Of a stretch of 64,000 nucleotides of DNA, positions 44,856 to 53,246 are shown piece after piece; within the stretch, counting starts at the first letter, position 1; each line of letters opens with the position of its first letter. The translations under genes were made by a program, and so were the position numbers. The stretch lies in the NCBI GenBank assembly GCA_017744715.1, contig JAGIAT010000016.1, positions 62,001 through 126,000 on the forward strand. Direction: 5' to 3'. The notes below the pieces were generated by a model that searched no databases, was not told the origin of the DNA, and worked only from the letters and a program-made list of their open reading frames with translations. This DNA comes from Niabella sp. GTDB taxonomy: Bacteria > Bacteroidota > Bacteroidia > Chitinophagales > Chitinophagaceae.

Positions 44856-47800
44856 TTATTTAAAATTCCTCGACGGAAACAGCTCGCCCTGCACTGCTTT
44901 TTGCCCGATATCTTTTTTCTTACCGGAGGGATCGGTTTCGCCCATATAGGAAGTTACGGGTAGCCGGAGGGCTTCCGTGCCCGGCGCTGCCATGTCCTGC
45001 AGGAGGGCATTCATATTGTAACAACGGCGCACCACCACATGGATCACTTCACCTTCTTTTTGTATTTTTCCCGAAACCATCAGCAGTTTCGATTGTAAAA
45101 TCTCCCGCCGGTATTTTTCAAATACTTTATGAAATACCACCAGGTTGGCAATGCCGGTTTCATCTTCAATCGTGATAAAGCAAACCCCGGTTGCGGTTTG
45201 TGGCCGCTGGCGCACCAGTACCAGGCCGGCGATCCGGACAAAAGCACCATCCGGCCATTGTTCCAGCATACGCGTAGGTGCAATATTCCGCTGCTGAAGC
45301 CGGGAACGTGCAAAACTTACGGGATGGGCTTTTAGCGACAGGGAAGTACTGTTATAATCCTGTAGCACATGTGCGGCCGTACTCAGCACCGGTAATTGAA
45401 CCGCAGGCTCTGCAATACTTTCAGAAGGTTGTCCTTCAAATACGCCGGAAGGTTTGTCGGCCAGCGCCGCCACTTCCCAAAGTGCCTGCCGGCGGTCCAG
45501 TCCCAGGGAACGGAACGCATCGGCATCGGCAAGATGCTCCAGGGCTGTCTGGGAAATTCCGGCATCTGACAACTGTACAATACTGCGATAGGGTTGTGTT
45601 CTTTTTCCGGTCAATACCTGCATTTCATCTTCCTTCAGTCCCTTTACCTGCCGGAAGCCCAGGCGCACCGGGCAATAAGCTCCGTTTTTTTCTTCAAGCG
45701 TATTGTCCCAGCAGGAATGGTTCACATCCGCAGGCAACACTTCCACACCGTGTTTTCGGGCATCGATTACGATCTGTGCCGGACGGTAAAAGCCCATGGG
45801 CTGACTGTTGAGCAAGGCGCAGCAAAACACATCGGGATAATGGTATTTGATCCAGGAAGAGATATACACCAGCAGGGCAAAACTAGCGGCATGACTTTCC
45901 GGGAAACCATAGCTTCCAAAACCTTCCAGCTGTTTAAATACCCGCTCGGCAAAATCCTTTTCATATCCCTTCTTAATCATGCCATCCACCAGCTTGGTAC
46001 GCCATTTTGTAACCTGGCCGGGGGCTTTAAACGTGGCCATGCTGCGGCGCAGGCCATCCGCTTCCGCAGGTGTAAAGTCTGCTGCAACGATGGCGATCTC
46101 CATGGCCTGTTCCTGGAAGAGGGGCACCCCTTTTGTCCGTCCCAGTATCTCCTTTAATTCCTCCGAAGGATAGACTGCTTCTTCTTCCCCATTCCGCCGG
46201 CGCAGGTAGGGATGCACCATATCGCCCTGTATGGGCCCGGGGCGCACGATGGCCACTTCAATCACCAGGTCGTAAAACTCTTTGGGGCGCAACCGGGGCA
46301 GCATCGACATCTGCGCCCGGCTTTCGATCTGGAACACGCCAATCGTATCGGCCCGGCTGATCATATCGTATACCTCTTTTTCATCCTGTGGTACGGTAGC
46401 CAGCGTCAGCGCACGCCCGTGATGGTTTTTGATCAGATCAAATGCCTTGCGGATACAGGTGAGCATACCCAGGGCCAGCACATCCACTTTTAAAAATCCC
46501 AGGGCTTCAATGTCATCCTTATTCCACTCAATGCAGGTACGGTTTTCCATACGCGCATTCAGGATGGGGCAGAGGTCAGACAATTTGTTCCGGGTGATCA
46601 CAAAGCCACCGGTGTGTTGTCCCAGCTGGCGGGGAAAACCGATATATTGGCGGGTAAGTTCCAGTGTTTTCAACAGATGCGGATCATGGGCCATAAAGCC
46701 TCCGCTCGTTTTTGATTTTCCCGCTGCCCAATCCTGTGTAAATTCATATTCCGATTTTGCCAGGTGATCCACGGCATCGGCCGACAGGCCCATTATCTTG
46801 GCCACATCCCGTACGGCACCTTTCCAGTGCACCTGGGTTACCGTAGCCACAATGCCGGCCCGGTCCCGGCCATATTTCTCATAAATATATTGCATCACCT
46901 CTTCACGCCGCTCATGCTCAAAATCCACATCAATATCGGGTGGTTCATCCCGGTCATCCGACATAAAGCGGGCAAAGAGCAGCTTAATTTCTACCGGGTT
47001 TACCGAGGTAATGCCCAGGCAATAACAAACCACCGAGTTGGCAGCAGAGCCCCGTCCCTGGCAGAGGATCTCCCTGCTGCGCGCAAAACGCACCAGGTCA
47101 TAAACCGTCAGGAAATAGGAAGCATAATTTTTACGCTCCATAAATGCCAGCTCCTCCCTGATAGCAGTGTTAATCTCTTCCCATTTCCCTGGCTTCATTT
47201 CAGCTTTATCAAATTTTTCCTCCGCACCCTTCCATGCCAGGTATTCCAGTTCCTGCTGCGGCGTACGTCCTTCCGTGGTAAGCTCCTCCGGGTATACATA
47301 GTTCAGCATTTTCAGGGAGAACTGGCAGGCTTCCGCAATTTCCTGTGTACGGGCAATAGCATCCGGGTACAAACGAAATAAACGCAGCATTTCTTTTTCA
47401 TCTTTTAAATGCCGTTCTGCATTCTGGCAGAGCCGGTAGCCCGCCGTATGTATGGTGCATTTCTCCCGGATGCAGGTAAGCACATCCTGCAGCTCCCTTC
47501 TTGCTGCCGCATGATAGTGCACATCATTGGTGGCAACAAGCGGCGCATCGTACAGTTCCGCCAGTTGGGCCAGCCGGAATAACATCTTCGCATCATTCCC
47601 CTGGTAGGTACATACCGCGCCCAGGTATAGCTGTTTCCCCAGCATCTTTTTATATTCCTTTACCGCATCCTTAAACGCCTGGTCCAGGTCAAAGGCGGCG
47701 TTTAATTCCGGCGGAGGCACCACAATAAACTTCATGCCCGCTGCATACCGGTACACATCTTCTTTGTACAGCACACATTTTCCCTTTTCTGTACGCAGGT

Positions 47801-48086
47801 TCCCTTCGGTTAATAAAGCCGATAACCGGCTATAGGCCTTTTTGTTGGTTGGATAAATCAGCAGGCTGGGACCATCTGCCAGATCCAGCCGGCAGGCAGG
47901 TATGATCCGCAGGGCCGTACCCTTTGCTGCAGCATACGCACGTACCACACCCGCCAGGGTATTGCGGTCGGTAATAGCAAGCGCCGTATACTTCAGCCTT
48001 AGGGCCTCCTGTACCAGCTCCTCGGGGTGCGAGCCGCCCCGTAAAAATGTAAAATTGGTGGTTACCTGTAATTCTGTGTAGTGCAT
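44856..48086 (-). CDS. dnaE2: Error-prone DNA polymerase III alpha subunit
   Basis: DnaE2 is the damage-tolerant replicase of the ImuA-ImuB-DnaE2 mutasome. The start is set at 48086 because a strong AAAGGAGGT site lies 4 bp before that ATG and MHYTELQVTTNFTFLRGGSH is the family N-terminus. The 1076-aa protein has the PHP domain (LAITDRNTLAGVV), the catalytic palm (DEPPDIDVDFEHERREEV, with GRGSAANSVVCYCLG before it), helix-hairpin motifs and a C-terminal OB fold (VRIAGLVLVRQRPQTATG). It is the last gene of a three-gene operon and overlaps the end of imuB. A tRNA-Thr gene lies just beyond its stop on the other strand. Confidence 0.94.
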   Translation of the reverse strand: MHYTELQVTTNFTFLRGGSHPEELVQEALRLKYTALAITDRNTLAGVVRAYAAAKGTALRIIPACRLDLADGPSLLIYPTNKKAYSRLSALLTEGNLRTEKGKCVLYKEDVYRYAAGMKFIVVPPPELNAAFDLDQAFKDAVKEYKKMLGKQLYLGAVCTYQGNDAKMLFRLAQLAELYDAPLVATNDVHYHAAARRELQDVLTCIREKCTIHTAGYRLCQNAERHLKDEKEMLRLFRLYPDAIARTQEIAEACQFSLKMLNYVYPEELTTEGRTPQQELEYLAWKGAEEKFDKAEMKPGKWEEINTAIREELAFMERKNYASYFLTVYDLVRFARSREILCQGRGSAANSVVCYCLGITSVNPVEIKLLFARFMSDDRDEPPDIDVDFEHERREEVMQYIYEKYGRDRAGIVATVTQVHWKGAVRDVAKIMGLSADAVDHLAKSEYEFTQDWAAGKSKTSGGFMAHDPHLLKTLELTRQYIGFPRQLGQHTGGFVITRNKLSDLCPILNARMENRTCIEWNKDDIEALGFLKVDVLALGMLTCIRKAFDLIKNHHGRALTLATVPQDEKEVYDMISRADTIGVFQIESRAQMSMLPRLRPKEFYDLVIEVAIVRPGPIQGDMVHPYLRRRNGEEEAVYPSEELKEILGRTKGVPLFQEQAMEIAIVAADFTPAEADGLRRSMATFKAPGQVTKWRTKLVDGMIKKGYEKDFAERVFKQLEGFGSYGFPESHAASFALLVYISSWIKYHYPDVFCCALLNSQPMGFYRPAQIVIDARKHGVEVLPADVNHSCWDNTLEEKNGAYCPVRLGFRQVKGLKEDEMQVLTGKRTQPYRSIVQLSDAGISQTALEHLADADAFRSLGLDRRQALWEVAALADKPSGVFEGQPSESIAEPAVQLPVLSTAAHVLQDYNSTSLSLKAHPVSFARSRLQQRNIAPTRMLEQWPDGAFVRIAGLVLVRQRPQTATGVCFITIEDETGIANLVVFHKVFEKYRREILQSKLLMVSGKIQKEGEVIHVVVRRCYNMNALLQDMAAPGTEALRLPVTSYMGETDPSGKKKDIGQKAVQGELFPSRNFK

Positions 48087-48090
48087 CGAT

Positions 48091-48100
48091 ACCTCCTTTA
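48091..48100 (-). promoter_or_regulatory. Strong Shine-Dalgarno site deciding the dnaE2 start
   Basis: TAAAGGAGGT on the minus strand, 4 bp before the ATG at 48086, within the last codons of imuB. Such complete sites are rare in this phylum and in this window. Confidence 0.65.
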
Positions 48101-49594
48101 TGCAAAGAATCCATGAAGGAACCATTGCGGTTTTTCTGCTCCGTAATGGCCAGACCGGAACAGCCAGTACCGGGCACCTTCCTCATCTTCCACCACGTAA
48201 TAGTCGCGTACCTGGCTTTGCTCCAGCCACCATTCCTGTTCAATACGTTCCGGGCCATCTGCCTTTGCTATTTTATGCACTTTACCGCGGTACCGGAAAA
48301 GCATGGGGGGATAATCCGGTACCGGGGCTGCAACAATCACCGGTTCGGGTTTGGACAGCAGGTAAACGGGCCGCGGCCGGTTGCTGCGCCAGGCGGATCC
48401 GGGTTGCTCAAATAAACCGCCCGGAACCACGGAGCGTTCCGGCCAGTAATGTTCGGCCGGCAGGTACCGCTTTATGGCCGCATCCCCCATCCGGCCGGCG
48501 ATCCGGTCCAGCAAGCCCGCCAGTTCCGTACCGGTATCTGCACCACCCAGCGTATTCCAGAGGGCTTCCTGCCGGCCCGAAAGTGCTTCCACAGCCGGGG
48601 CTTCCAGTGTAAACACCTCAATGCCCATCCCCGGTGCAATTGTTGCGATCTTTGGTTCAAACAGTTTCAGCAGGTGACCGCCATTGCGCACGGGCCGGTT
48701 GGTTCCAATAAAAATCTGCTGGGATCCGCCATCCACCGTATCGATCTTAAAAATAGCAGAACGCAATCCCCGGCCGGCTTGCTGAAGGCTGTTGCAAAGC
48801 CGCTCCAATAATGTTTCCAGGGCTATATCAATGGCCACCCGTGTATGCACCGGCTCTGTACAGGACAGCTGTTCCCGGAACACAGCCGCGGGCTGTAAGG
48901 GTACCGGCGCTTCCGGCAAATGGCCCAGGGCCTGTCCAATACGGGTTAACAGTTGCTGCCCGAAACGCCGGCGCAATACCGTTGCGGGCATGGTAATAAA
49001 GCTTCCGGTATGTGCAAACCCCAGTTTCTGCAACCGTTCCAATACGGGTGGTTCCAGGCGCAACGCAGCAGGGGGTAAGGCGCTTAGCGCTGCTTCCTGT
49101 TGCCCGGGAGCTACAATAAAATGTGTTGCCTCAAAACGGGCGATGGCCCATGCGGCACCCACCGTATCTGCAATGCCGGCCCTTACCTGGTATCCGGAAG
49201 CCGTTAAGTTACGGATGATCGTATCCCGGTAGGACGGTTCGCCGCCCCAAAGATGGGCGCAACCGCTGATGTCCAGTAAAATACCATCCGGCAGATCCGC
49301 CGCCACCACAGGCGTAAAACGAAAGCACCACGTTGCCAGCCGGTTTAATAATTTTTCTTCTGCGCCGGCCTTATAATGAAACAGCGTTAACTCCGGAAGC
49401 AATGCTTTTGCATCGGCCACCGCCATACCCTGTACAATCCCTTTGTGTACAGCCAGGGAACTAGCAGCTTTTACCATCAGCCGGCCCCGTTGCGATGCCG
49501 CAATGATAAAAGGGGTGTCCTTCAGCTCTGGCCGGAGGCGCAATGCCCGGTCTGCCAGAAGCGCAGGAAACCATATGGATAAATACCGGCGCAT
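48098..49594 (-). CDS. imuB: Y-family polymerase homologue ImuB
   Basis: ImuB is a Y-family polymerase relative that has lost catalytic residues and bridges DnaE2 to the sliding clamp. The 498-aa protein starts MRRYLSIWFPALLADRAL, where active family members have an Asp-containing metal site; the absence of that Asp agrees with an inactive hub. VKAASSLAVHKGIVQGMAVADA and LLDISGCAHLWGGE are typical ImuB blocks, followed by a helix-hairpin region (LQKLGFAHTGSFI) and little-finger part. It lies 1 bp after imuA and overlaps the dnaE2 upstream region. Confidence 0.93.
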   Translation of the reverse strand: MRRYLSIWFPALLADRALRLRPELKDTPFIIAASQRGRLMVKAASSLAVHKGIVQGMAVADAKALLPELTLFHYKAGAEEKLLNRLATWCFRFTPVVAADLPDGILLDISGCAHLWGGEPSYRDTIIRNLTASGYQVRAGIADTVGAAWAIARFEATHFIVAPGQQEAALSALPPAALRLEPPVLERLQKLGFAHTGSFITMPATVLRRRFGQQLLTRIGQALGHLPEAPVPLQPAAVFREQLSCTEPVHTRVAIDIALETLLERLCNSLQQAGRGLRSAIFKIDTVDGGSQQIFIGTNRPVRNGGHLLKLFEPKIATIAPGMGIEVFTLEAPAVEALSGRQEALWNTLGGADTGTELAGLLDRIAGRMGDAAIKRYLPAEHYWPERSVVPGGLFEQPGSAWRSNRPRPVYLLSKPEPVIVAAPVPDYPPMLFRYRGKVHKIAKADGPERIEQEWWLEQSQVRDYYVVEDEEGARYWLFRSGHYGAEKPQWFLHGFFA

Positions 49595-49595
49595 A

Positions 49596-50330
49596 CTATC
49601 CCGCTTTTTTTATAACCCGTTCCTGCGCAGTCATCTTTTCCGGCAGCACGGAAAAGCCCTGCGGGGTCCATTGCACCTTCCAGCTACCCGGACGGCCGTT
49701 GCGGATCTTACACAACTCTACGTTCCAGCTTGGAAAACCCACACCCGGCATTCCTCCGGGCAGTGTACTGGCAATGGGTTTGATCCGCCAGCGGGAAACA
49801 CAGGCCCCGTGTTCTGCAACCCGATCCGTTCGATGATGGATAAAACCCGTTACACGGCTTTTTTCTACGGCCAGCTGCAACCGCCGGGATGCAGTAAAAC
49901 CAAGCTCCGGTACTTCTCCTACTACGGCCGCAAGGGTTTCACATTTAAGTCCTTCTTCAATGGCCCAGAGCGCCTGCTTGGGATCCGGGGCCTGCACAAA
50001 AAGGACCTGGTCCGGTGTAATTCCAAAAATATTCAGAGCAGGCGGAAAAAGATTCCGGTGCCTGCTTACCCAAAGACAGGCGCCTTTGCGCATAAGTGTA
50101 CCCAGTATGCCCGCCATAAAACCGGTGGTAGCTGCGGCATCTTCCGCATTGCTGCTGATCCACTCATGCACGGCACCTACCGGGAATGACCGGTGCGGAA
50201 ACGATTGGTTAATAATACCCAGCCCCGGATCCTGCAGCTCCGTATCGAGAGGAGCCCGCAGCCCCTGCAATAACAGCAGCTCCTGCTGCAGTTGCTGAAA
50301 AAGAGTGGTATGAAACAGCGCCTTTGCCAT
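49596..50330 (-). CDS. imuA: ImuA family protein (RecA-fold accessory of the DnaE2 mutasome)
   Basis: ImuA proteins are RecA/SulA-like and are needed with ImuB and DnaE2 for damage-induced mutagenesis. The start is taken at 50330 (MAKALFHTTLFQQLQQELL); the open frame continues 12 codons without family likeness. The 244-aa protein has FPVGAVHEWISSNAEDAAAT, ACLWVSRHRNLFPPAL and FVQAPDPKQALWAIEEGL, the usual blocks. No intact Walker A motif is seen, normal for the Bacteroidota form. First gene of the operon, and an inverted repeat lies 34-71 bp upstream that may carry SOS-like control. Confidence 0.88.
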   Translation of the reverse strand: MAKALFHTTLFQQLQQELLLLQGLRAPLDTELQDPGLGIINQSFPHRSFPVGAVHEWISSNAEDAAATTGFMAGILGTLMRKGACLWVSRHRNLFPPALNIFGITPDQVLFVQAPDPKQALWAIEEGLKCETLAAVVGEVPELGFTASRRLQLAVEKSRVTGFIHHRTDRVAEHGACVSRWRIKPIASTLPGGMPGVGFPSWNVELCKIRNGRPGSWKVQWTPQGFSVLPEKMTAQERVIKKAG

Positions 50331-50363
50331 ATAAACGGGCTGCCAGCAGCCAGTGCTAAGGTA

Positions 50364-50401
50364 CAAACTATTGCTAATATGTTTAGTAATAGTTTGCTAA
50401 A
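50364..50401. promoter_or_regulatory. Inverted repeat upstream of imuA, candidate damage-response operator
   Basis: CAAACTATT (50364-50372) is perfectly complemented by AATAGTTTG (50388-50396), with inner CTA/TAG pairs as well. A second, overlapping dyad TTTAG-N10-CTAAA covers 50382-50401. Located 34 bp before the imuA start. No LexA gene is present here to compare with. Confidence 0.55.
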
Positions 50402-50493
50402 TTTTTTACCCCCTTTTCAGACAAAGGACCTCCTGCAGGGTAACAAATAATACCCCGGTTGATATACCGGTATAATATCAAAATATAAAAACA

Positions 50494-50829
50494 ATGAAAA
50501 CTGCGCTTACACTTTATATTATCCTGGTATGCGTACATACCGGGTTTACACAGGACAACAGCTCCCGGATCATTGCCCGTTCCGGCATGCCGTCACGGAT
50601 CCCCATGAATGTAACCATACCCAAACAACAACGGATCGCGCCCGCCGATACTTCCCGCAATCCTTTATACGGGCAGGGGGGCACTACCGGACAAAACCCG
50701 TTGTTTGAATCCTCACACAGGGCAACGCCGGTACCCTCCCGGGAAGGGCCAACAAAAAAAGATGCAAAAAAGGATCCGGCAGGGAACCCTTCCAATGGTT
50801 TAAAAGATGTGGTAAAAACCCAGGTATAG
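50494..50829 (+). CDS. Small secreted hypothetical protein, 111 aa
   Basis: A signal peptide (residues 1-19, ending TGFTQ) is followed by a low-complexity, Pro/Ser/Lys/Gly-rich mature part without predicted fold (for example TKKDAKKDPAGNPSNG). I do not recognise it. It stands alone, divergent from imuA; the start ATG and signal peptide support it as a real gene, but the disordered content leaves some doubt. Confidence 0.55.
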   Translation: MKTALTLYIILVCVHTGFTQDNSSRIIARSGMPSRIPMNVTIPKQQRIAPADTSRNPLYGQGGTTGQNPLFESSHRATPVPSREGPTKKDAKKDPAGNPSNGLKDVVKTQV

Positions 50830-50920
50830 CATCGCTGCCCGGGCCACCGTCCCCAGCAGGTTATTTCCGGTATGATTGTTCCGAAAATGGGGCAACGCCG
50901 GGCCCGGCCACCGGCGCCTC

Positions 50921-51793
50921 TTACAGCAGGATCCGCTGATCCGCCGGAACGGTTGCGATGTGCGGCATCCGGCCAGACCGGTATCGCTGGTACAGATCCG
51001 GGATTGCATCCGCACTATCTGCAATAAAGGGACCATGCGCCACGATCTTTTCGTGCTGCGGTGCGCCGGCATAAAGTACCAGCCGGGCGCTTTCCTCCTT
51101 TGCAGTAACGTTTAATGTACTTGGCTCCGCCGCTTCAAACAGATCCAGCCACCCTACCTGTTCCTTATTTAGCAGTTGTGCATCTTTCCCCGCAGTAATA
51201 CTTCCCTTCAGTATATATAAAAAGGCATTGTATGATGCCGGAAGATCCAGCAAGGCTGTTGTGCCCGCTTCCATTGAAATATCCGCAACGATCAGCGGCA
51301 CATAATGGAGCACCGGTGCGGTCAATCCGTTTAGCGAGCCGCTATATAACCGGATTTGTACGCCTTCCTTATTCAGTACCGGAGCATGCGCCAAGGGCAG
51401 GTCCTGAACCCTGGGCGTGGCATTCCTGCTTTTGCGGGGAAGATTCAGCCACAGTTGCAACAACCTTAACCGCATAGGCCGGTCGATGGTTTCCGTGTGC
51501 ACCACACCACTGCCGGCAGTCATCCGCTGAAAATCGCCGGGCTGCATTTTATAGGCGTCATCGCCGATCTCGCCTTCCAGGAGCAACGACACGGTTTCAA
51601 AGCCGGCATGCGGATGCGCACCACCCGCAGGTTGAAAATCTTTTTTATCCAGCACATCATCCATCAGGAAGATAAACGGATCGGAAGCCGTAAAATCGGC
51701 ACCCACCAGCTGGCGGGCCATATGGCCGGCACCCAGAAACCCCGGGCGGGCCTCCGGGGTTTCAACTCTTATGATCTTTCTTTCAGTTTTCAT
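50921..51793 (-). CDS. Pirin family cupin protein
   Basis: Pirins are bicupin metal proteins; some bacterial members are quercetin dioxygenases, others regulate metabolic enzymes. The 290-aa protein has the metal-site motifs GGAHPHAGFETVS (two His) and GSGVVHTE (His and Glu) in the first cupin (about 55-105), and a second, degenerate cupin (Pirin_C) with LLDLPASYNAFLYILKGS. Cytoplasmic. It follows the YceI gene by 11 bp on the same strand and so shares the promoter controlled by the divergent HxlR-type gene. Redox or quinone stress is a likely trigger (inference from HxlR and pirin company). Confidence 0.9.
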   Translation of the reverse strand: MKTERKIIRVETPEARPGFLGAGHMARQLVGADFTASDPFIFLMDDVLDKKDFQPAGGAHPHAGFETVSLLLEGEIGDDAYKMQPGDFQRMTAGSGVVHTETIDRPMRLRLLQLWLNLPRKSRNATPRVQDLPLAHAPVLNKEGVQIRLYSGSLNGLTAPVLHYVPLIVADISMEAGTTALLDLPASYNAFLYILKGSITAGKDAQLLNKEQVGWLDLFEAAEPSTLNVTAKEESARLVLYAGAPQHEKIVAHGPFIADSADAIPDLYQRYRSGRMPHIATVPADQRILL

Positions 51794-51804
51794 AACCGGG
51801 CTTT

Positions 51805-52353
51805 TTATGCAGGAACAGCCGCTGCCTGCTTTACCAGCTCCAGCTCGCTCTGGATCTTCACTTCCTCACCCAGTGCTATACCGCCGGTTTCCAATACAGA
51901 GTTAAAACTGATGCCCCAGAGGCTGCGTTCTATTTTGCCCGTTACAAAAAAACCGGCCCGCTCATTGCCCCAGGGATCTTTTGTGGTGCCATTGTATTCT
52001 ACCTTCAGCTGTACCGGATGCGTAACGCCTTTTAAGGTCAGGTTGCCCTGTAAATCAAAAGTATCCGCATCTTTGCGTGTGATACCGGTGGATACAAATT
52101 CCAGTTCGGGATATTTTTCAACTTCAAAAAAGTCGGAATTGCGCAGATGAACATCCCGCTGCTCATTATTGGTAGATACGGAATCCATGCGGGCTGTAAG
52201 TTTTATCTGAGCCTCACTAAAATCGTCTCCGGGTACATCTACTGCTACCTGAAAATCCCGGAAAGAACCGGTTACATTACTGATCATTAAATGCCGGATC
52301 TTAAAACCCAGTTCACTATGTGTAAGATCCGATACCCATTTTGTTTGTGCCAT
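51805..52353 (-). CDS. YceI family lipocalin-like protein (no signal peptide)
   Basis: YceI proteins have a lipocalin-like barrel that binds isoprenoids or similar lipids. The 182-aa protein has TKWVSDLTHSELGFKIRHLM at the start, SVSTNNEQRDVHLRNSDFF and the NLTLKGVTHPVQLKVEY block, all typical. It lacks a signal peptide, unlike E. coli YceI, so it should act in the cytoplasm. First gene of the YceI-pirin operon, transcribed from a TACCTTTG box (52385-52378). Confidence 0.92.
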   Translation of the reverse strand: MAQTKWVSDLTHSELGFKIRHLMISNVTGSFRDFQVAVDVPGDDFSEAQIKLTARMDSVSTNNEQRDVHLRNSDFFEVEKYPELEFVSTGITRKDADTFDLQGNLTLKGVTHPVQLKVEYNGTTKDPWGNERAGFFVTGKIERSLWGISFNSVLETGGIALGEEVKIQSELELVKQAAAVPA

Positions 52354-52377
52354 AACTTATTTTTTTGTTTAAGAACA

Positions 52378-52458
52378 CAAAGGTATTTCGATCTGCTTTC
52401 AAAAAGTAAGTACTTAACAAAAGGTAAGCACTATACAAGATGTAAGTGGGTATCTTTG
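52378..52458. promoter_or_regulatory. Divergent YceI/HxlR promoters with three 18-bp-phased repeats
   Basis: GTAAGTACTTAAC (52406), GTAAGCACTATAC (52424) and GTAAGTGGGTATC (52442) are exactly 18 bp apart. They lie between a minus-strand TACCTTTG box (52385-52378) serving the YceI-pirin operon and a plus-strand TATCTTTG box (52451-52458) serving the HxlR gene. The third repeat overlaps the latter box. Likely the HxlR operator. Confidence 0.68.
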
Positions 52459-52479
52459 TACTTCTAAAACAATCGGATC

Positions 52480-52872
52480 ATGGCTAAAATAAATAACTGC
52501 ACGGAACTTCTTTCGCCCGAAGCATGCAGTGCCAATTTAATGGCTGTTGGAGATGCGTTATATGCCATTGGCGGAAAATGGAAACTACGGATCATTGTAG
52601 CTTTAAAAACCGGCAGCAAACGTTTTAATGAACTGCAGCGGTCTATTGAAGGCATTTCTGCCAAAGCGCTTGCTGCCGAATTGAAGGACCTTGAATTGAA
52701 TGGGTTTGTACATCGCCGGGTATTTACCGGTACGCCCGTAGTGATCAGCTATGAGTTAACAGCATATTCCGGAACACTGGGAGAAGTGTTGGATGCACTT
52801 TCCTCCTGGGGCAGGATGCACCGGGAAACCATTAAGAAAAGTATGCGTAAGCATAAAAATCCGGCCGTATAA
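52480..52872 (+). CDS. HxlR family transcriptional regulator
   Basis: HxlR proteins are winged-helix regulators that respond to aldehydes, quinones or disulfide stress. The 130-aa protein shows the family N-terminus with a Cys (NNCTELLSPEACSANL), GGKWKLRIIVALKTGSKRF, then ISAKALAAELKDLELNGFV and VISYELTAYSGTL. The N-terminal cysteines (residues 7 and 16) may be redox sensors. It is divergent from the YceI-pirin operon, with a shared operator region, so it probably controls that operon and itself. Confidence 0.93.
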   Translation: MAKINNCTELLSPEACSANLMAVGDALYAIGGKWKLRIIVALKTGSKRFNELQRSIEGISAKALAAELKDLELNGFVHRRVFTGTPVVISYELTAYSGTLGEVLDALSSWGRMHRETIKKSMRKHKNPAV

Positions 52873-52981
52873 TTTTCCCTATGTCCAGGGCATAGCCTTC
52901 TGTAAAAAACCGGGCGCCGGCATTGCAATGGGATCCTGCGATTACCGCTACTTTTGACCGGTCCGAGGCACATGTACAAAT

Positions 52982-53030
52982 AATCCCCCTTTACGGGGGA
53001 TTCATTTTTCTTTAAACGGGTTTACATTTG
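52982..53030 (+). promoter_or_regulatory. Hairpin and promoter box upstream of the propeller kinase gene
   Basis: AATCCCCC (52982-52989) pairs with GGGGGATT (52995-53002), followed by a T-rich stretch; it may end the HxlR transcript. TACATTTG (53023-53030) fits the -7 box and would give a leader of about 210 nt before the kinase start. The rest of the 374-bp gap shows nothing else. Confidence 0.5.
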
Positions 53031-53246
53031 AGCGTGAATATGATTGATTGCGGCAATGCTCAACAGGTAATGAACCAGGCGCATCGTTTGCATAAAAGAT
53101 ATAAACGAAGAATTTTCTCATGTAGATTTTTGTTATCTGCAACGCAGGTGGTTTTTACTACCTGCCCTTTTTGCTGTATAAATATATGTAAAAATTAACA
53201 CTTAAGTCAGGAGTTCGTGATTTATATTTATAGGGAATGGGTTCAA

